In this document: positions 18,660-27,348 of the stretch, in pieces | Layout: each line of letters opens with the position of its first letter | Position numbering within the stretch: position 1 is the first letter of the stretch | Source of the DNA: Thermoplasmata archaeon | GTDB lineage: Archaea > Thermoplasmatota > DTKX01 > VGTL01 | Direction: 5' to 3' | Assembly: GCA_038851035.1 (NCBI GenBank) | Contig: JAWCLH010000020.1 | Coordinates: 1-52,499, forward strand | Length of the DNA: 52,499 nt | Notes under the pieces: model-generated | Seen by the model: only the letters and a program-made list of their open reading frames with translations | What the model was told of the DNA's origin: nothing | Database searches by the model: none | Program-made: the position numbers and the translations under genes

Positions 18660-20936
18660 TTAGGTCTCCTCTCGCTCGATGACGAAGCATCTGGTCCTTC
18701 GCCCCAGCTTCTCCACCCGAATCATCCGCGCAGTCGCCAGAACGCTGACGTGATAATTCACTGTGGGGCTGCTGACGCCAGCCATCTGGGCGATCTCCTT
18801 CTGGGATATGCCGGGGTTGTTCCTGATGATGGCCAGAATTCTCTTCTGGATGTTAAAATGCCCCTCGTCCTCTGGTGGTAGTTTGGCGTTAGCTGGGAAG
18901 AACCTTCTGTACATCCCGTCCCTGACGCTGTGAATCAGCCCCTCGCGCTCGAGGGTGTGCAAGTGGTGGGCGACGATGCCGTTGGAGAGCTCGAGGGCGT
19001 CACGAATCGAGTTGTAGTGGTCGCCAGGGTTGGCGATAATATAGCCATGAATCTTGCCGCGGATATAGTTGTCTAGGACCTCGTCTTTCTTGAGGCGCAC
19101 GTACAGCGGCACGATAAAGAAAAGGAGCAACCTGTACTTGCCGAATTCCGTCGCGGAGAGGGCCACGCCGGCGAGAGCCAGAGCGCTCAGCGATATCGAT
19201 GCGATGACCGCTGGATGTGTAAGGGGCGAGGGCGCGGGGGACGGTGAGGGAGCTGCAACGATGAGGGTGGCCGAAACCACCACGCTGCTTCCGTTATCGT
19301 CCGTGACTCTGAGTGTTGGCGCGTAGGTTCCGTTTCTCTCGTAAGTGTGGGAAAAGCCCGCCTGGAGGAAGGTCCCCATCCAGTCGTACCTTCCATCGCC
19401 CTCGAAGTCCCACTCGTACAGCGCGATGACCCCGTCCGGATCGGACGACTCGGCAACCATGGCTACAGCCCTGCCCGCGACGGCCCTCTCTGGGAGAATG
19501 AGGCGCGCCGAGGGCCTGAGATTGAACACATCCACGAATAGATGGGCCGGGGCGCTCTCGGAGCCGTCGCCTGCCCTTACCTTCAGCTCAACGTTGAAAT
19601 TGCCTTTTGTCCGATATAAGTGCTCAACGCTTGCACTGGATATCCATCCCGTGGAAGTTCCGTCGCCGAAGTCAAAGCTGAACTCGGTTATAGGGACTCC
19701 AGCGGGGTGGGAGGAGTTTATTGCGGAGAAGCGGATGGGCTCGTCCACGGACACCCTTAGCGTGGAGGCCTCCAGCCTGGCGATGGGCTTGATGTCCCCT
19801 GATGGCCCGAGGGCGAGCAGTTTTCCATCCAATGTGGTGACGATAAGAAGCTCACAGCGTAGAGCGGGCGACGCGGTCAACCTGCTTGTCAGACTGTAAT
19901 TCCAGAGCTCCATGCCAGTCGAGGCCTCCAGGCCGACGAGCCATCCACTTTCCGACCCCACTATGACTTCCTCGCCCATCACCACTGGAGAGGAGCTGAT
20001 TTTCCCTGAGATTTCATGGCACCAAAGCTCTGTTCCATTTTCCTGAGAGAGGGCAACGACTAGGCCGCTTTCTATTCCGAAGTAGACGCGGGTGTCATCG
20101 AGGGCCGCCGAGGTAGATACTGCCGCCTTCACGCTCGCGGACCAGATCTGCGCACCGCTCGAGGAGTTGATGCATAACGCGGTCCTCCCTCTCGTGCCGA
20201 TGAAGAGCCTGCCATCCCTGTAAGCCGGTGTGAAGGCGTCTATTGTGCCTTGGGCGATGTCAATTGTCCAGATGGTCGTACCGTTTGCGAGGTAGAGGGC
20301 CGTGAGGGAACCGGTTTCCATGGGAACGTATACCATGTCCCCGCCTATGCTCGGTGCCCCGATAACCCTGCCACCGACACTGGAGCTCCAGAGAAGCCGG
20401 CCGCCGTTCTCTATGCCGATGCAGTGAACCCCTCCCCTATCGTCAACCGCGATCAGGCGCTCGCCGGATGCCACTAGGGGACCGACGAAGCTCCCGTTGT
20501 GCGGGAGGCGGAGCTCCCAGCGCAGCTCGCCGCTTGAGGCGCTGATGGCGCAAAGCCGGCCGCTCTCAGATATTGCAAAGAGCTGGTCCCCGTGCAGTAA
20601 CGGCACGGAACTCACCCGGTCCCCCATGCTGAAGCGCCAGGACTCGGTACCATTGGCCTCGTGGAGACAATGAATTCCTCCGTCCGAAGATCCGAAATAG
20701 ATTCTGTCCCCCACCGATACAGGAGAAGTGGGCAGGCCGCCACCTGTGCTTACCTCGTAAAGAAGGGCGGGTCGTGGTGAAAGGCGGCCGTCGAGGAAGC
20801 CGCGGTGCTCACTGTCTCCCCTGAACATCGGCCATGAGGAGCCCCTTTGAGCCTCCAGAGGTGACGCGAACGCCGAGAGGAGGGCAGCGCCTAGAATAAG
20901 AAAAACAGCCAGCGTGAGCGCTCGGGGAGAGCTCAT
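18660..20936 (-). CDS. Membrane one-component regulator: PQQ-like propeller, PKD domains, tandem winged helix
   Basis: A 758-residue protein that starts with a signal/anchor segment (about 5-28). Residues about 35-385 are a PQQ-like beta-propeller, with repeats of an ALxxxNGTxxW type. Two PKD-like domains follow (about 385-560; YEWDFEGDG is typical), then a transmembrane segment (about 575-597) with a second hydrophobic stretch next to it. The cytosolic end carries two winged helix-turn-helix domains (about 625-690 and 695-755; SQKEIAQMAGVSSPTVNYHVSVL is the clearest). This is a one-protein sensor and transcription factor, with an outside sensing part and an inside DNA-binding part. The ligand and targets are unknown. 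GAGGTGTGG precedes the ATG. A palindrome near its predicted start site suggests self-control. Confidence 0.85.
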   Translation of the reverse strand: MSSPRALTLAVFLILGAALLSAFASPLEAQRGSSWPMFRGDSEHRGFLDGRLSPRPALLYEVSTGGGLPTSPVSVGDRIYFGSSDGGIHCLHEANGTESWRFSMGDRVSSVPLLHGDQLFAISESGRLCAISASSGELRWELRLPHNGSFVGPLVASGERLIAVDDRGGVHCIGIENGGRLLWSSSVGGRVIGAPSIGGDMVYVPMETGSLTALYLANGTTIWTIDIAQGTIDAFTPAYRDGRLFIGTRGRTALCINSSSGAQIWSASVKAAVSTSAALDDTRVYFGIESGLVVALSQENGTELWCHEISGKISSSPVVMGEEVIVGSESGWLVGLEASTGMELWNYSLTSRLTASPALRCELLIVTTLDGKLLALGPSGDIKPIARLEASTLRVSVDEPIRFSAINSSHPAGVPITEFSFDFGDGTSTGWISSASVEHLYRTKGNFNVELKVRAGDGSESAPAHLFVDVFNLRPSARLILPERAVAGRAVAMVAESSDPDGVIALYEWDFEGDGRYDWMGTFLQAGFSHTYERNGTYAPTLRVTDDNGSSVVVSATLIVAAPSPSPAPSPLTHPAVIASISLSALALAGVALSATEFGKYRLLLFFIVPLYVRLKKDEVLDNYIRGKIHGYIIANPGDHYNSIRDALELSNGIVAHHLHTLEREGLIHSVRDGMYRRFFPANAKLPPEDEGHFNIQKRILAIIRNNPGISQKEIAQMAGVSSPTVNYHVSVLATARMIRVEKLGRRTRCFVIEREET

Positions 20937-20968
20937 CGAACCACACCTCTTTCTTTTTCCGGGACACC

Positions 20969-20989
20969 GCTCCGGAGGATTCCCGGAGC
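20969..20989. promoter_or_regulatory. Palindromic operator candidate of the winged-helix regulator gene
   Basis: Seven perfect base pairs, GCTCCGG and CCGGAGC, are separated by seven bases. The site lies between the TATA-like box and the ATG of the regulator gene, around the predicted transcription start. A bound wHTH dimer there would block transcription. It could also form an RNA hairpin in the leader. Confidence 0.45.
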
Positions 20990-21011
20990 AGTTTCAATTA
21001 TGAGCTTGTGA

Positions 21012-21024
21012 GGTTAATATAAGA
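21012..21024 (-). promoter_or_regulatory. TATA box of the winged-helix regulator gene
   Basis: On the - strand CATCTTATATTAACC contains a good archaeal TATA box, about 80 bases before the ATG. Transcription would start near 20990. Confidence 0.45.
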
Positions 21025-21063
21025 TGCGACGGAGGGGAGGGGTCCGGCCACTGGAGACGCCTC

Positions 21064-21303
21064 CTATTCCCTTGCGACCCTGCGGGCCCTGACGGCGAAT
21101 AGAAAGGCCTTTGTGAAGGAGCCGAGCCTGTAGAATGACCTGGCTATCTTGAGATAACGCTGGGCTTCTGAGAGGTCCTTTCCAGTCGCTTCGAACTCCC
21201 TGAGTTGCGCCTCGCACTTCTCTATCTGGGTCTTGGCCTGATACTGGTCAATAAAGTGAGCCTCGCTCCCCTCCATCGTCATGGTCGTGACCTCGGCTGC
21301 CAT
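21064..21303 (-). CDS. Small helical protein, unknown function
   Basis: A 79-residue protein predicted to be all helix, with an E/K/A-rich middle (about 20-50) that looks like a short coiled coil and a C-terminal segment of the type A..F.RLGSF.KAF.FAVRARR. That end resembles a tetratricopeptide-like helix pair. No membrane segment and no cysteine motif. A TATA-like ATATAAG lies about 25-30 bases before the ATG, which suggests an almost leaderless transcript of its own. It is divergent from the DUF4350 gene. I do not recognise the family. Confidence 0.65.
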   Translation of the reverse strand: MAAEVTTMTMEGSEAHFIDQYQAKTQIEKCEAQLREFEATGKDLSEAQRYLKIARSFYRLGSFTKAFLFAVRARRVARE

Positions 21304-21440
21304 GAATAGAGTATATAACGCCTAGCTTATATCCGAAAATTGGTGCGGTTTAAAATCCACATATAAAATTTACTATCATATGGGAGTTTTATTACCAACC
21401 TAAACACTGTCTAGCGGTATAGTGGCTAGAGTGAGTGTGA

Positions 21441-22661
21441 ATGGACGGCCGGGTCGCCAGATGGTTGCTGGAGAGAAAGACGCGTATCGTCCTCATGACC
21501 GTCCCGCTCATAATTCTTCTCGCAGGAGTGTCTGACTTTCTCACCGGGGTCCGCCACCTCTCGGCATACGACGATGGGTGGGACGACCTCTCTGGCCTTA
21601 GGAGCTCACTCCAGCGAACTGGCTACATAACTTCCTCAATAGTCTCCACCCCGGTGATTCTCCGAGCCAGCGAGTCTTCCGTATCTACACAAAGGGCCCT
21701 AGCAATAATTGGTCTCGAGAAACCCTACCTCTCCACAGAGATTGAGGCGATTGTTGATTTCGTTAAAGACGGCGGCTCTCTTCTCTTGGCTGACGACTTC
21801 GGCTACGGTGGAGCGCTGGCCAGTCGGTTCGGGGTAGGAATTTCGGGGAGGAGGCTCTGGAGCGCTTCTTTCGAGAGGAACCCGGCCTTCGTCAGGGTGA
21901 ATGTGTCTCTCGATGGGGTGGAGTACACCATCTTGCTCAATGAACCTACTGCTCTCGAGAGTGTGTCGGGAGGCGAAGTACTGGCCCTCACGGATGAAGA
22001 GTCTTGGCTGGACAACAACTCAAACGGAGAGAGGGATATCGATGAGGGCTCGGCGTCCTACGCGGTCGCCGCTTGGATACGCCACGGTTACGGCTCGGTC
22101 CTTATATTCTCAGACCCGGGAATATTTATCAATGACATGTGGACTAGGGCGGACAACGCTAGGTTCATAATGAACTGTATCAGGAAGTTCTTTCCTGACG
22201 CGAGGGAGCTAATCTTTGAGGAGAGCAGGCACAGGCCAGCAACCTTCCGTGAGGGGATGTGGAGGACAGGAATGCTGCTCGAGGTGCTGGCCCTGGACAA
22301 TCTATGGGGGAGGGCGACACTCTCCACCATCACTATTCTCGCTTTAATGCTTGCAGTATCGAGAGTGAGGACGCCCGCGGAGTGGCACCACGAGGACAAC
22401 CTCTACGACTTCACCCTGTACCACCTCGCCGACAGGCGCTTCCGTCCCGAGGACCGGCTGCGCCTTCGCAGGGCATTTCTGGAAAAAGTGAGAATCTCCA
22501 TGGGGCTTTACCCCGACGAATTCGAGAGGCTGGGAGAGGCGGAGCTCTCTGCCATCATCAACCACGGGGATCTGCTCGCTCTAGTACGGGACCCTGACAG
22601 CGTGCCGCTGGAACGGATGGATGAGCTCGTAGACGCTGCTAGCGAGTGGAGGAGGACCTGA
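21441..22661 (+). CDS. DUF4350-type membrane protein
   Basis: A 406-residue protein with an N-terminal transmembrane segment (about 15-33), an extracytoplasmic or lumenal alpha-beta domain (about 40-235), a second hydrophobic segment (about 290-310) and a charged cytosolic end. The sequence DFVKDGGSLLLADDFGYGG near residue 110 and VLIFSDPGIF near 220 match the DUF4350 family, whose fold resembles class I glutamine amidotransferases without a clear catalytic triad. DUF4350 genes often lie beside DUF58 and MoxR ATPase genes in archaea and bacteria. Here the next gene is DUF58, overlapping by 16 bases. The function of the family is unknown; an envelope or protein-assembly role is suspected. Confidence 0.75.
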   Translation: MDGRVARWLLERKTRIVLMTVPLIILLAGVSDFLTGVRHLSAYDDGWDDLSGLRSSLQRTGYITSSIVSTPVILRASESSVSTQRALAIIGLEKPYLSTEIEAIVDFVKDGGSLLLADDFGYGGALASRFGVGISGRRLWSASFERNPAFVRVNVSLDGVEYTILLNEPTALESVSGGEVLALTDEESWLDNNSNGERDIDEGSASYAVAAWIRHGYGSVLIFSDPGIFINDMWTRADNARFIMNCIRKFFPDARELIFEESRHRPATFREGMWRTGMLLEVLALDNLWGRATLSTITILALMLAVSRVRTPAEWHHEDNLYDFTLYHLADRRFRPEDRLRLRRAFLEKVRISMGLYPDEFERLGEAELSAIINHGDLLALVRDPDSVPLERMDELVDAASEWRRT

Positions 22662-23914
22662 ACGTGTGGACGATGAAGGCGGCCACGATAGTCTCCGCGG
22701 GCGTTCTCTGCGGTCTCGTGGGGTTCATTTTGGAGGATATTCAGCTATTTACGCTCGGCATTGTATTGTGCTCTTTCATAGCAGTCAGCCACCTCTTCAG
22801 GCCTGCGATAAGGGTGGAGAGGCCAATTCATCTCACCCGGGTCTTGGAGGGGGACACGCTGGAAATTGGGGCTTGGGTGCGAAACGAGGGCAGGGTTGGG
22901 GCCTTGATTGAAATCTACGACACTCTCCCCGCTCAAATGAGGGTGCATGCGGGCTCCAACAGGCTCTTAGCCCACCTCGAGCCAGGCGAGGAGGCGATGA
23001 TGGGCTACACCATCGAGACACCCTTGAGAGGGCATTACGTGCTGGGACCAGTGCTGCTCAGGAGAAGGGACCCGTCCTTCCTTTTCTTCGAGGAGGAGCA
23101 GATAGTTGAGAGGGGCTATCTCTCCGTCTACCCGCGTCCCATGGAGATCCACTCTGTCCCCATCACCTCCCGGTATACGATTCCCTATTTTGGCATGGTC
23201 GCCCAGAGGCAGACTGGGCTCGGCTCCGAGTTTTATTACATCAGGGATTATGTGATGGGCGATGCCTTCAAGAGAATCAACTGGAAGGCATCGGTCAGGC
23301 ACAGGAAATGGCTTGTTAACGAGTACGAGAAGGAGAACTTGTGCAATGTCATGATTTTCGTGGATGCTAGGTGGGTGACAGGTCGCGGCTCGACCCTGAG
23401 GAACCCGCTCGAGTTCTCGGTGAAGGCTGCAGTCTCCCTCTGCACCCACCTCCTCCGCGGCCGGAACGAGGTGGGCCTTGTAACCTATGGCGATGAGGTC
23501 AGGACATTTTTCCCGAGTGTCGGTGAGAGGCAGCTCCAGAACCTCACCACCGCACTCGTTGGGACCTACGCAAGGGGCGACATACCCCTCCTCACCGCCC
23601 TAGAGACATCCCTCATGCACATCCCTCCCCACTCAACCCTTTTTGTGATAACCAGCTTGGACGCTGACGAAACCCTCATCGAGGCGGTCCGTTTGATGAA
23701 GGACCGGGGGCATGAGGTGGTATTCCTCTGCCCTTCTCTCATAGGAATCGAGATGGAGCTCTCCGAAGGAAAGCCGGGTAAAAAAGTGGGAATTGCAATG
23801 CTTGAGAGGGACAACCTGATATCAGAACTACGCGCTCACGGAGCTGTGGTGATGGACTGGGACGTTAGCCAGCCCCTGTTCTCCGTGCTGGACAAAGGGG
23901 GTGTGGCGGGTTGA
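22646..23914 (+). CDS. DUF58 domain protein
   Basis: A 422-residue protein with two N-terminal hydrophobic segments (about 10-50), a beta-rich middle and a von-Willebrand-A-like C-terminal part. The DUF58 hallmark GSEFYYIRDYVMGDAFKRINWKA is seen near residues 193-215, followed by VMIFVDARW, the first strand of a vWA-like fold. DUF58 proteins are usually clients or partners of MoxR AAA+ ATPases, but no MoxR gene is in the window. It overlaps the DUF4350 gene by 16 bases and the next gene by four, so the three form one operon. It may help assemble membrane or surface proteins; that is inference. Confidence 0.85.
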   Translation: MEEDLNVWTMKAATIVSAGVLCGLVGFILEDIQLFTLGIVLCSFIAVSHLFRPAIRVERPIHLTRVLEGDTLEIGAWVRNEGRVGALIEIYDTLPAQMRVHAGSNRLLAHLEPGEEAMMGYTIETPLRGHYVLGPVLLRRRDPSFLFFEEEQIVERGYLSVYPRPMEIHSVPITSRYTIPYFGMVAQRQTGLGSEFYYIRDYVMGDAFKRINWKASVRHRKWLVNEYEKENLCNVMIFVDARWVTGRGSTLRNPLEFSVKAAVSLCTHLLRGRNEVGLVTYGDEVRTFFPSVGERQLQNLTTALVGTYARGDIPLLTALETSLMHIPPHSTLFVITSLDADETLIEAVRLMKDRGHEVVFLCPSLIGIEMELSEGKPGKKVGIAMLERDNLISELRAHGAVVMDWDVSQPLFSVLDKGGVAG

Positions 23915-24939
23915 ATGAGGCTTTACTCTCAGGGCAGTTGGGGCGCGGTTTCCGGGAGGGGAGGCTTAGAGATGGTGCGGGGAGGGGTCCGCTACCCAAT
24001 CTGCTCCCATGGGGGAACGGGCCCACGGGGGAAGAGTCCTCCCCGACTTACGGAATCTCTGGGCCAAGTGAGATTTATGGCCACAAACCCCTTTTTCTCA
24101 CCATCCTCGCCGCCTTCGCCCTCTTCGTCGCCTTTGTACTCAACTGGGACATGAACCGGGGAGCCTATCTCGTGGTGGAGAAGTCGGAGTTGCTGAGCCG
24201 TCTCGGGACCCTGGAGGGTGCCTCCCTTTCTCTGTTAGTGGCGGCATCTCTCGTACTTTTCGGACTGAACAAATACAGGTTGCCGTTCAATGTCACAGTC
24301 TGGCATCTCCTCGGGGGCCTGGTGCTCTTTTTCATCATCGCACTTACTCTAACCCAGGATCCAAACCTGACCGCCACAATAGCAGTCCAGCTATTCCTCT
24401 TCTCATTCTATTCCGCACCCCTGTGCTTCGGCCTCTATGGCCTGTTTCTCCACAAACCCGTATACCTAGTTATATCGGCCATGTTCTCCTTCTTCATCAC
24501 CGCCGGGACCCCAAACACTGCCTCCGAGCTCCCCCAGATCCTCCTCTTCTCGTTCTGCTTCCTACTATTCATCGAGACAGGGGAGTCTTCAGTGAGGTGC
24601 TGGGGTTACATAGAGGAGGGAAGGCTCTCCCCTGCGGATGCCTCTTCTTTTGTAGAAAGCTACCTCCGCAATCTGGCACTCTTTCTCTCGCTTTCTCTTC
24701 TCCTCACGCTTTTGACCCTCAATCTCCCTTCCCTGCTCGGTGCCCTAGGCCTACAAGCTGTGGCGGCTTCGCTTGAGCTCAACTCGATTTATGGCCGAGT
24801 TGCGGGCGCTGTGGCGGTGCTGGGCGGTCTCGGGCTCTTGCGTTTCCTACACGACCGGGGCTACACTAAATCCCTGCTTCTTTGGACTGGACGAGCGGCG
24901 GGCCACCTGAGGGCTCTCGCTGCCAGGCAGAATGGCTAA
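23911..24939 (+). CDS. Multi-pass membrane protein, unknown function
   Basis: A 342-residue protein that starts with TTG in the overlap TTGA with the DUF58 stop. The first 58 residues are Gly/Arg/Pro-rich and not hydrophobic; about seven transmembrane segments follow (from about residue 60 to 335). I see no conserved motif. It belongs to the DUF4350-DUF58 operon by overlap and probably forms a complex with them. The start is uncertain: a later start within the first 60 residues would keep all membrane segments. Confidence 0.65.
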   Translation: MNEALLSGQLGRGFREGRLRDGAGRGPLPNLLPWGNGPTGEESSPTYGISGPSEIYGHKPLFLTILAAFALFVAFVLNWDMNRGAYLVVEKSELLSRLGTLEGASLSLLVAASLVLFGLNKYRLPFNVTVWHLLGGLVLFFIIALTLTQDPNLTATIAVQLFLFSFYSAPLCFGLYGLFLHKPVYLVISAMFSFFITAGTPNTASELPQILLFSFCFLLFIETGESSVRCWGYIEEGRLSPADASSFVESYLRNLALFLSLSLLLTLLTLNLPSLLGALGLQAVAASLELNSIYGRVAGAVAVLGGLGLLRFLHDRGYTKSLLLWTGRAAGHLRALAARQNG

Positions 24940-25055
24940 GGCCCCACCTTCCTGTGGAGGCATGGGAGAATATTGGGACCAGCACCTAAAACGCATAGTA
25001 CGCTCCGCGGGTAGTCTCCGACCGTTTGTGGGAAAAGAGGGGCTCCATCTCTCGC

Positions 25056-25427
25056 CTAGCCCCTGAGCATCTTCCTGTGCTCTTTCATTATGCAGCGGTC
25101 CATGACCACTGCTAGGCCGGCCGCCCGGGCCCGGGCAGCTGCCTCCTCGTTCACGATACCCTCCTGCATCCAGATGGCTTTTGCGCCGACGGAAATGGCC
25201 TCCTCGACCACAGGCAGTATGGATTCTGGCCTCCGGAAAATGTCCACAACGTCGATTGGCACGGGCACGGATCTCAGGTCCGGGTAGGTGCCACGCCCAC
25301 CCACCTCTTTTATCGTTGGGTTCACTGGATAGACCTCGAAGCCCGCCCGAATCAAGTAGAAGGTCACGCGATGGCTCGGCCTTCCGGGCTTGTCGGAGGC
25401 TCCCACGACGGCCACCGTCTTCATCAT
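25056..25427 (-). CDS. CoA-binding domain protein (YccU type)
   Basis: Small Rossmann-type protein with the CoA_binding_2 pattern: VAVVGASDKPGRPSH at the start, PVNP near residue 35, DVVDIFRRPE near residue 60, AIWMQEGI near residue 84 and MDRCIMKEH at the end. Related proteins bind CoA, but no reaction is established. The listed start (123 residues) gives the conserved core only. Upstream the frame stays open for about 70 codons and encodes a Pro/Ser/Thr-rich stretch and a helix ending ILEILR, as members of the family usually have just before KTVAVVG. No ATG, GTG or TTG is found there and no ribosome site precedes 25427, so the true start is doubtful. Confidence 0.85.
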   Translation of the reverse strand: MMKTVAVVGASDKPGRPSHRVTFYLIRAGFEVYPVNPTIKEVGGRGTYPDLRSVPVPIDVVDIFRRPESILPVVEEAISVGAKAIWMQEGIVNEEAAARARAAGLAVVMDRCIMKEHRKMLRG

Positions 25428-25641
25428 TCGGAGGATTTCGAGAATCTGGGCGGCGAGAGGGTCTCCTGCAGGGCTGGGAGCCGAGGTGCTCTCCGTGAGC
25501 GTGCCTGCGCTCTCACTGGCCCGTGGAGAGGTTGGGGGGTGCGCGGGTCGAGAAGCGCCCGCGCGGTCTGGTGAGGTCTGAGGGGAGGGGGCGGGGGATG
25601 TCGTGGCCTCCCGGTGAGGTTTGCCGGCATTCTCCAGCTTC

Positions 25642-25923
25642 TCACTTCCTGTCCGTGACCAGGATTATGTGCCAGCCGAACTTTGTCTGGACAGGTCCTG
25701 AGAACTGCCCTTTCTGAAGGGCGAAGACCACGTCCTCGAACTCCCTGACCATTTTTCCACGCGTGAAGTAGCCTAGGTCCCCACCCCTCTGCCCCGAGGG
25801 GCATTTTGAGTACTGGCGCGCGAGCGCGGCGAATGGCCTGCCAGCCGTGAGTTGGTCGAGAATCTGATAGGCTTCCTGCTCCGTCTCAACTAGAATATGA
25901 CTCGCTCTGACCTGCGTTACCAC
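25642..25923 (-). CDS. ppiC: Parvulin-type peptidyl-prolyl cis-trans isomerase
   Basis: A single parvulin domain of 93 residues without a signal peptide or membrane segment, so it acts in the cytosol. It has RASHILVE at the start, the family core YSKCPSGQRGGDLGYFTRGKM and the C-terminal FGWHIILV. Parvulins speed up cis-trans isomerisation of proline bonds during folding. The start is GTG, with GGTGGT before it. It is placed next to dnaJ and the thermosome, which suggests a folding cluster. Confidence 0.93.
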   Translation of the reverse strand: MVTQVRASHILVETEQEAYQILDQLTAGRPFAALARQYSKCPSGQRGGDLGYFTRGKMVREFEDVVFALQKGQFSGPVQTKFGWHIILVTDRK

Positions 25924-25951
25924 AGCACCACCGGGAAATAATCTGTGTGTG

Positions 25952-25964
25952 GGTATTTAATAGC
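25952..25964 (-). promoter_or_regulatory. TATA box of the parvulin gene
   Basis: On the - strand CTATTAAATACC lies about 30 bases before the GTG start, so the transcript would have almost no leader. Confidence 0.5.
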
Positions 25965-26002
25965 TCCTGCCGGGAGCGGCCCTTTTTCTTCAAGGGCTGG
26001 GC

Positions 26003-27145
26003 TCACCTCCTTCCCGGTCTCTTGAAAAACCCCCTCCTCTCCCCGACCTCCTCCCCCTCCTCCCTCGCGAACTCCCTTAGAATTTCCTTCTGACGCTCGC
26101 TCAGCCGGGTGGGGGTGACCACTCTGACCCTGACGTAGAGGTCCCCCCTTCCCCCGCCGCCGAAGCGGGGCATCCCCTTACCCTGTAGCCTAAAGAGCGT
26201 GTGGGTCTGGGTGCCTGGAGGAATCGTCAGGCGCGCGGTGCCGTTCAGGAGCGGAATATCGATCTCACCTCCTAGTGCGGCCTGAACAAATGAGATGTCA
26301 GCTTCAGTGTAGAGGTCGTTCCCATCCCGTTTGAACCTCTTGTGCGGTGCGACATGCAGGACGACAAACAAATCACCGGGCGGACCACCCCTCCTCCCAG
26401 CCTCGCCGCCTCCGGGCACGCGCAGCCTTATGCCCGAGTCAGCGCCGGGCGGGATCGTAATCCGGATGGTCTCCTGCTTCGAGACTGCCCCCGCGCCTCG
26501 GCAAACGCTACAGGGCTTATCAATAACCGTCCCCTTTCCACCGCAGGCGTCACAGGTCGTGATGGTGATCAGCTGGCTGTAGCCTCGGGACCGGACGCTC
26601 CTCACCTGACCGGAGCCGTCGCATCTCGAGCACTTCCGGGGCGACGAGCCTCTCTCCGCGCCGGTTCCGCTGCAGGCTGAGCATGGAGCGGTTCTCGGAA
26701 TGGTGATTTCCTTCTCCATTCCGCTCGCAGCCTCCTCGAGGGTGATCTCGAGGTCGTAGCGCAGGTCGTCGCCCGGCACCGGCCCCGTCTGGGGACGCCT
26801 GTACCTGCCGAAGAAGTCGAACCCGAAGAACCCCAGGTCGCCGAATATGTCTTCGAGGTCTGCGAAGTGGGAGAACTGGTCCCAGGTGAACCCGCCCTCG
26901 CCGAAGGTCTGTGAGACACCAGCGTGGCCATAGGCGTCGTAAAGCCTGCGCTTTTCTGGGTCAGCCAGCACCTCGTAGGCCTCGCAGACCTCTTTGAATC
27001 TCTCCTCTGCCTCCTTCGGGTTGTCCTTGTTCAGGTCTGGGTGGTACTTCTTGGCGAGGGCGCGGTAGGCCCTCTTGATTTCTTCAGTGCTGGCGTCCCT
27101 CGAGACACCCAGCATCTCATAGTAGTCCCTCTTCTCCCCCGCCAC
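26003..27145 (-). CDS. dnaJ: Chaperone protein DnaJ
   Basis: A full-length type I Hsp40 of 380 residues. The J domain is at 5-70 with the HPD motif ([12 protein letters not shown]). A short G/F-like region follows. The zinc-binding domain (about 145-215) has four CxxCxGxG-type motifs: [24 protein letters not shown] and CSVCRGAG. The C-terminal substrate-binding domain ends in a basic tail. It delivers unfolded proteins to DnaK and stimulates its ATPase. No dnaK or grpE gene is in the window; in archaea the DnaK system is often acquired from bacteria. The start is GTG with GGTGAGG seven bases upstream. It lies between the parvulin and the thermosome. Confidence 0.95.
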   Translation of the reverse strand: MAGEKRDYYEMLGVSRDASTEEIKRAYRALAKKYHPDLNKDNPKEAEERFKEVCEAYEVLADPEKRRLYDAYGHAGVSQTFGEGGFTWDQFSHFADLEDIFGDLGFFGFDFFGRYRRPQTGPVPGDDLRYDLEITLEEAASGMEKEITIPRTAPCSACSGTGAERGSSPRKCSRCDGSGQVRSVRSRGYSQLITITTCDACGGKGTVIDKPCSVCRGAGAVSKQETIRITIPPGADSGIRLRVPGGGEAGRRGGPPGDLFVVLHVAPHKRFKRDGNDLYTEADISFVQAALGGEIDIPLLNGTARLTIPPGTQTHTLFRLQGKGMPRFGGGGRGDLYVRVRVVTPTRLSERQKEILREFAREEGEEVGERRGFFKRPGRR

Positions 27146-27294
27146 AGGCCCTCACCACCCCCGGGCCTCGTCATCACCGCCCGAGCACCGCAGCCCCATC
27201 CCGAAGCGGCCGCCGCGTCGGGGCAGCAAATGGAGCCCCTCCTCCCCTTTCTCCCCATCTGAACTCCATCGCCAATTCTGAATAATAAATGGGA

Positions 27295-27338
27295 CCCCTT
27301 TCCCCTTCGCAGCTAACCCATTGCACAGGGGAAAGGGG
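27295..27338 (-). terminator. Hairpin terminator or 3' structure after the thermosome gene
   Basis: A perfect 12-base inverted repeat (27295-27306 and 27327-27338, CCCCTTTCCCCT and its complement) encloses a 20-base loop 11 bases after the thermosome stop. On the - strand it is followed by a T-rich stretch (ATTTATTATTC), which may end transcription and also serve as the TATA region of dnaJ. Confidence 0.6.
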
Positions 27339-27348
27339 GAGAGGGGAT

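Noticed and set aside
21410-21440. tRNA-like D-arm stretch (CTAGCGGTATAGTGGCTAGAG)
   Set aside because: It recalls a tRNA D-arm, but no anticodon or T-arm follows; the coding start of the DUF4350 gene comes at once.
25424-25804. 126-codon open frame overlapping the parvulin end
   Set aside because: It overlaps the parvulin in another frame and gives Pro/Arg-rich sequence without family signs; the frame continuous with the CoA-binding protein is the more likely coding one.
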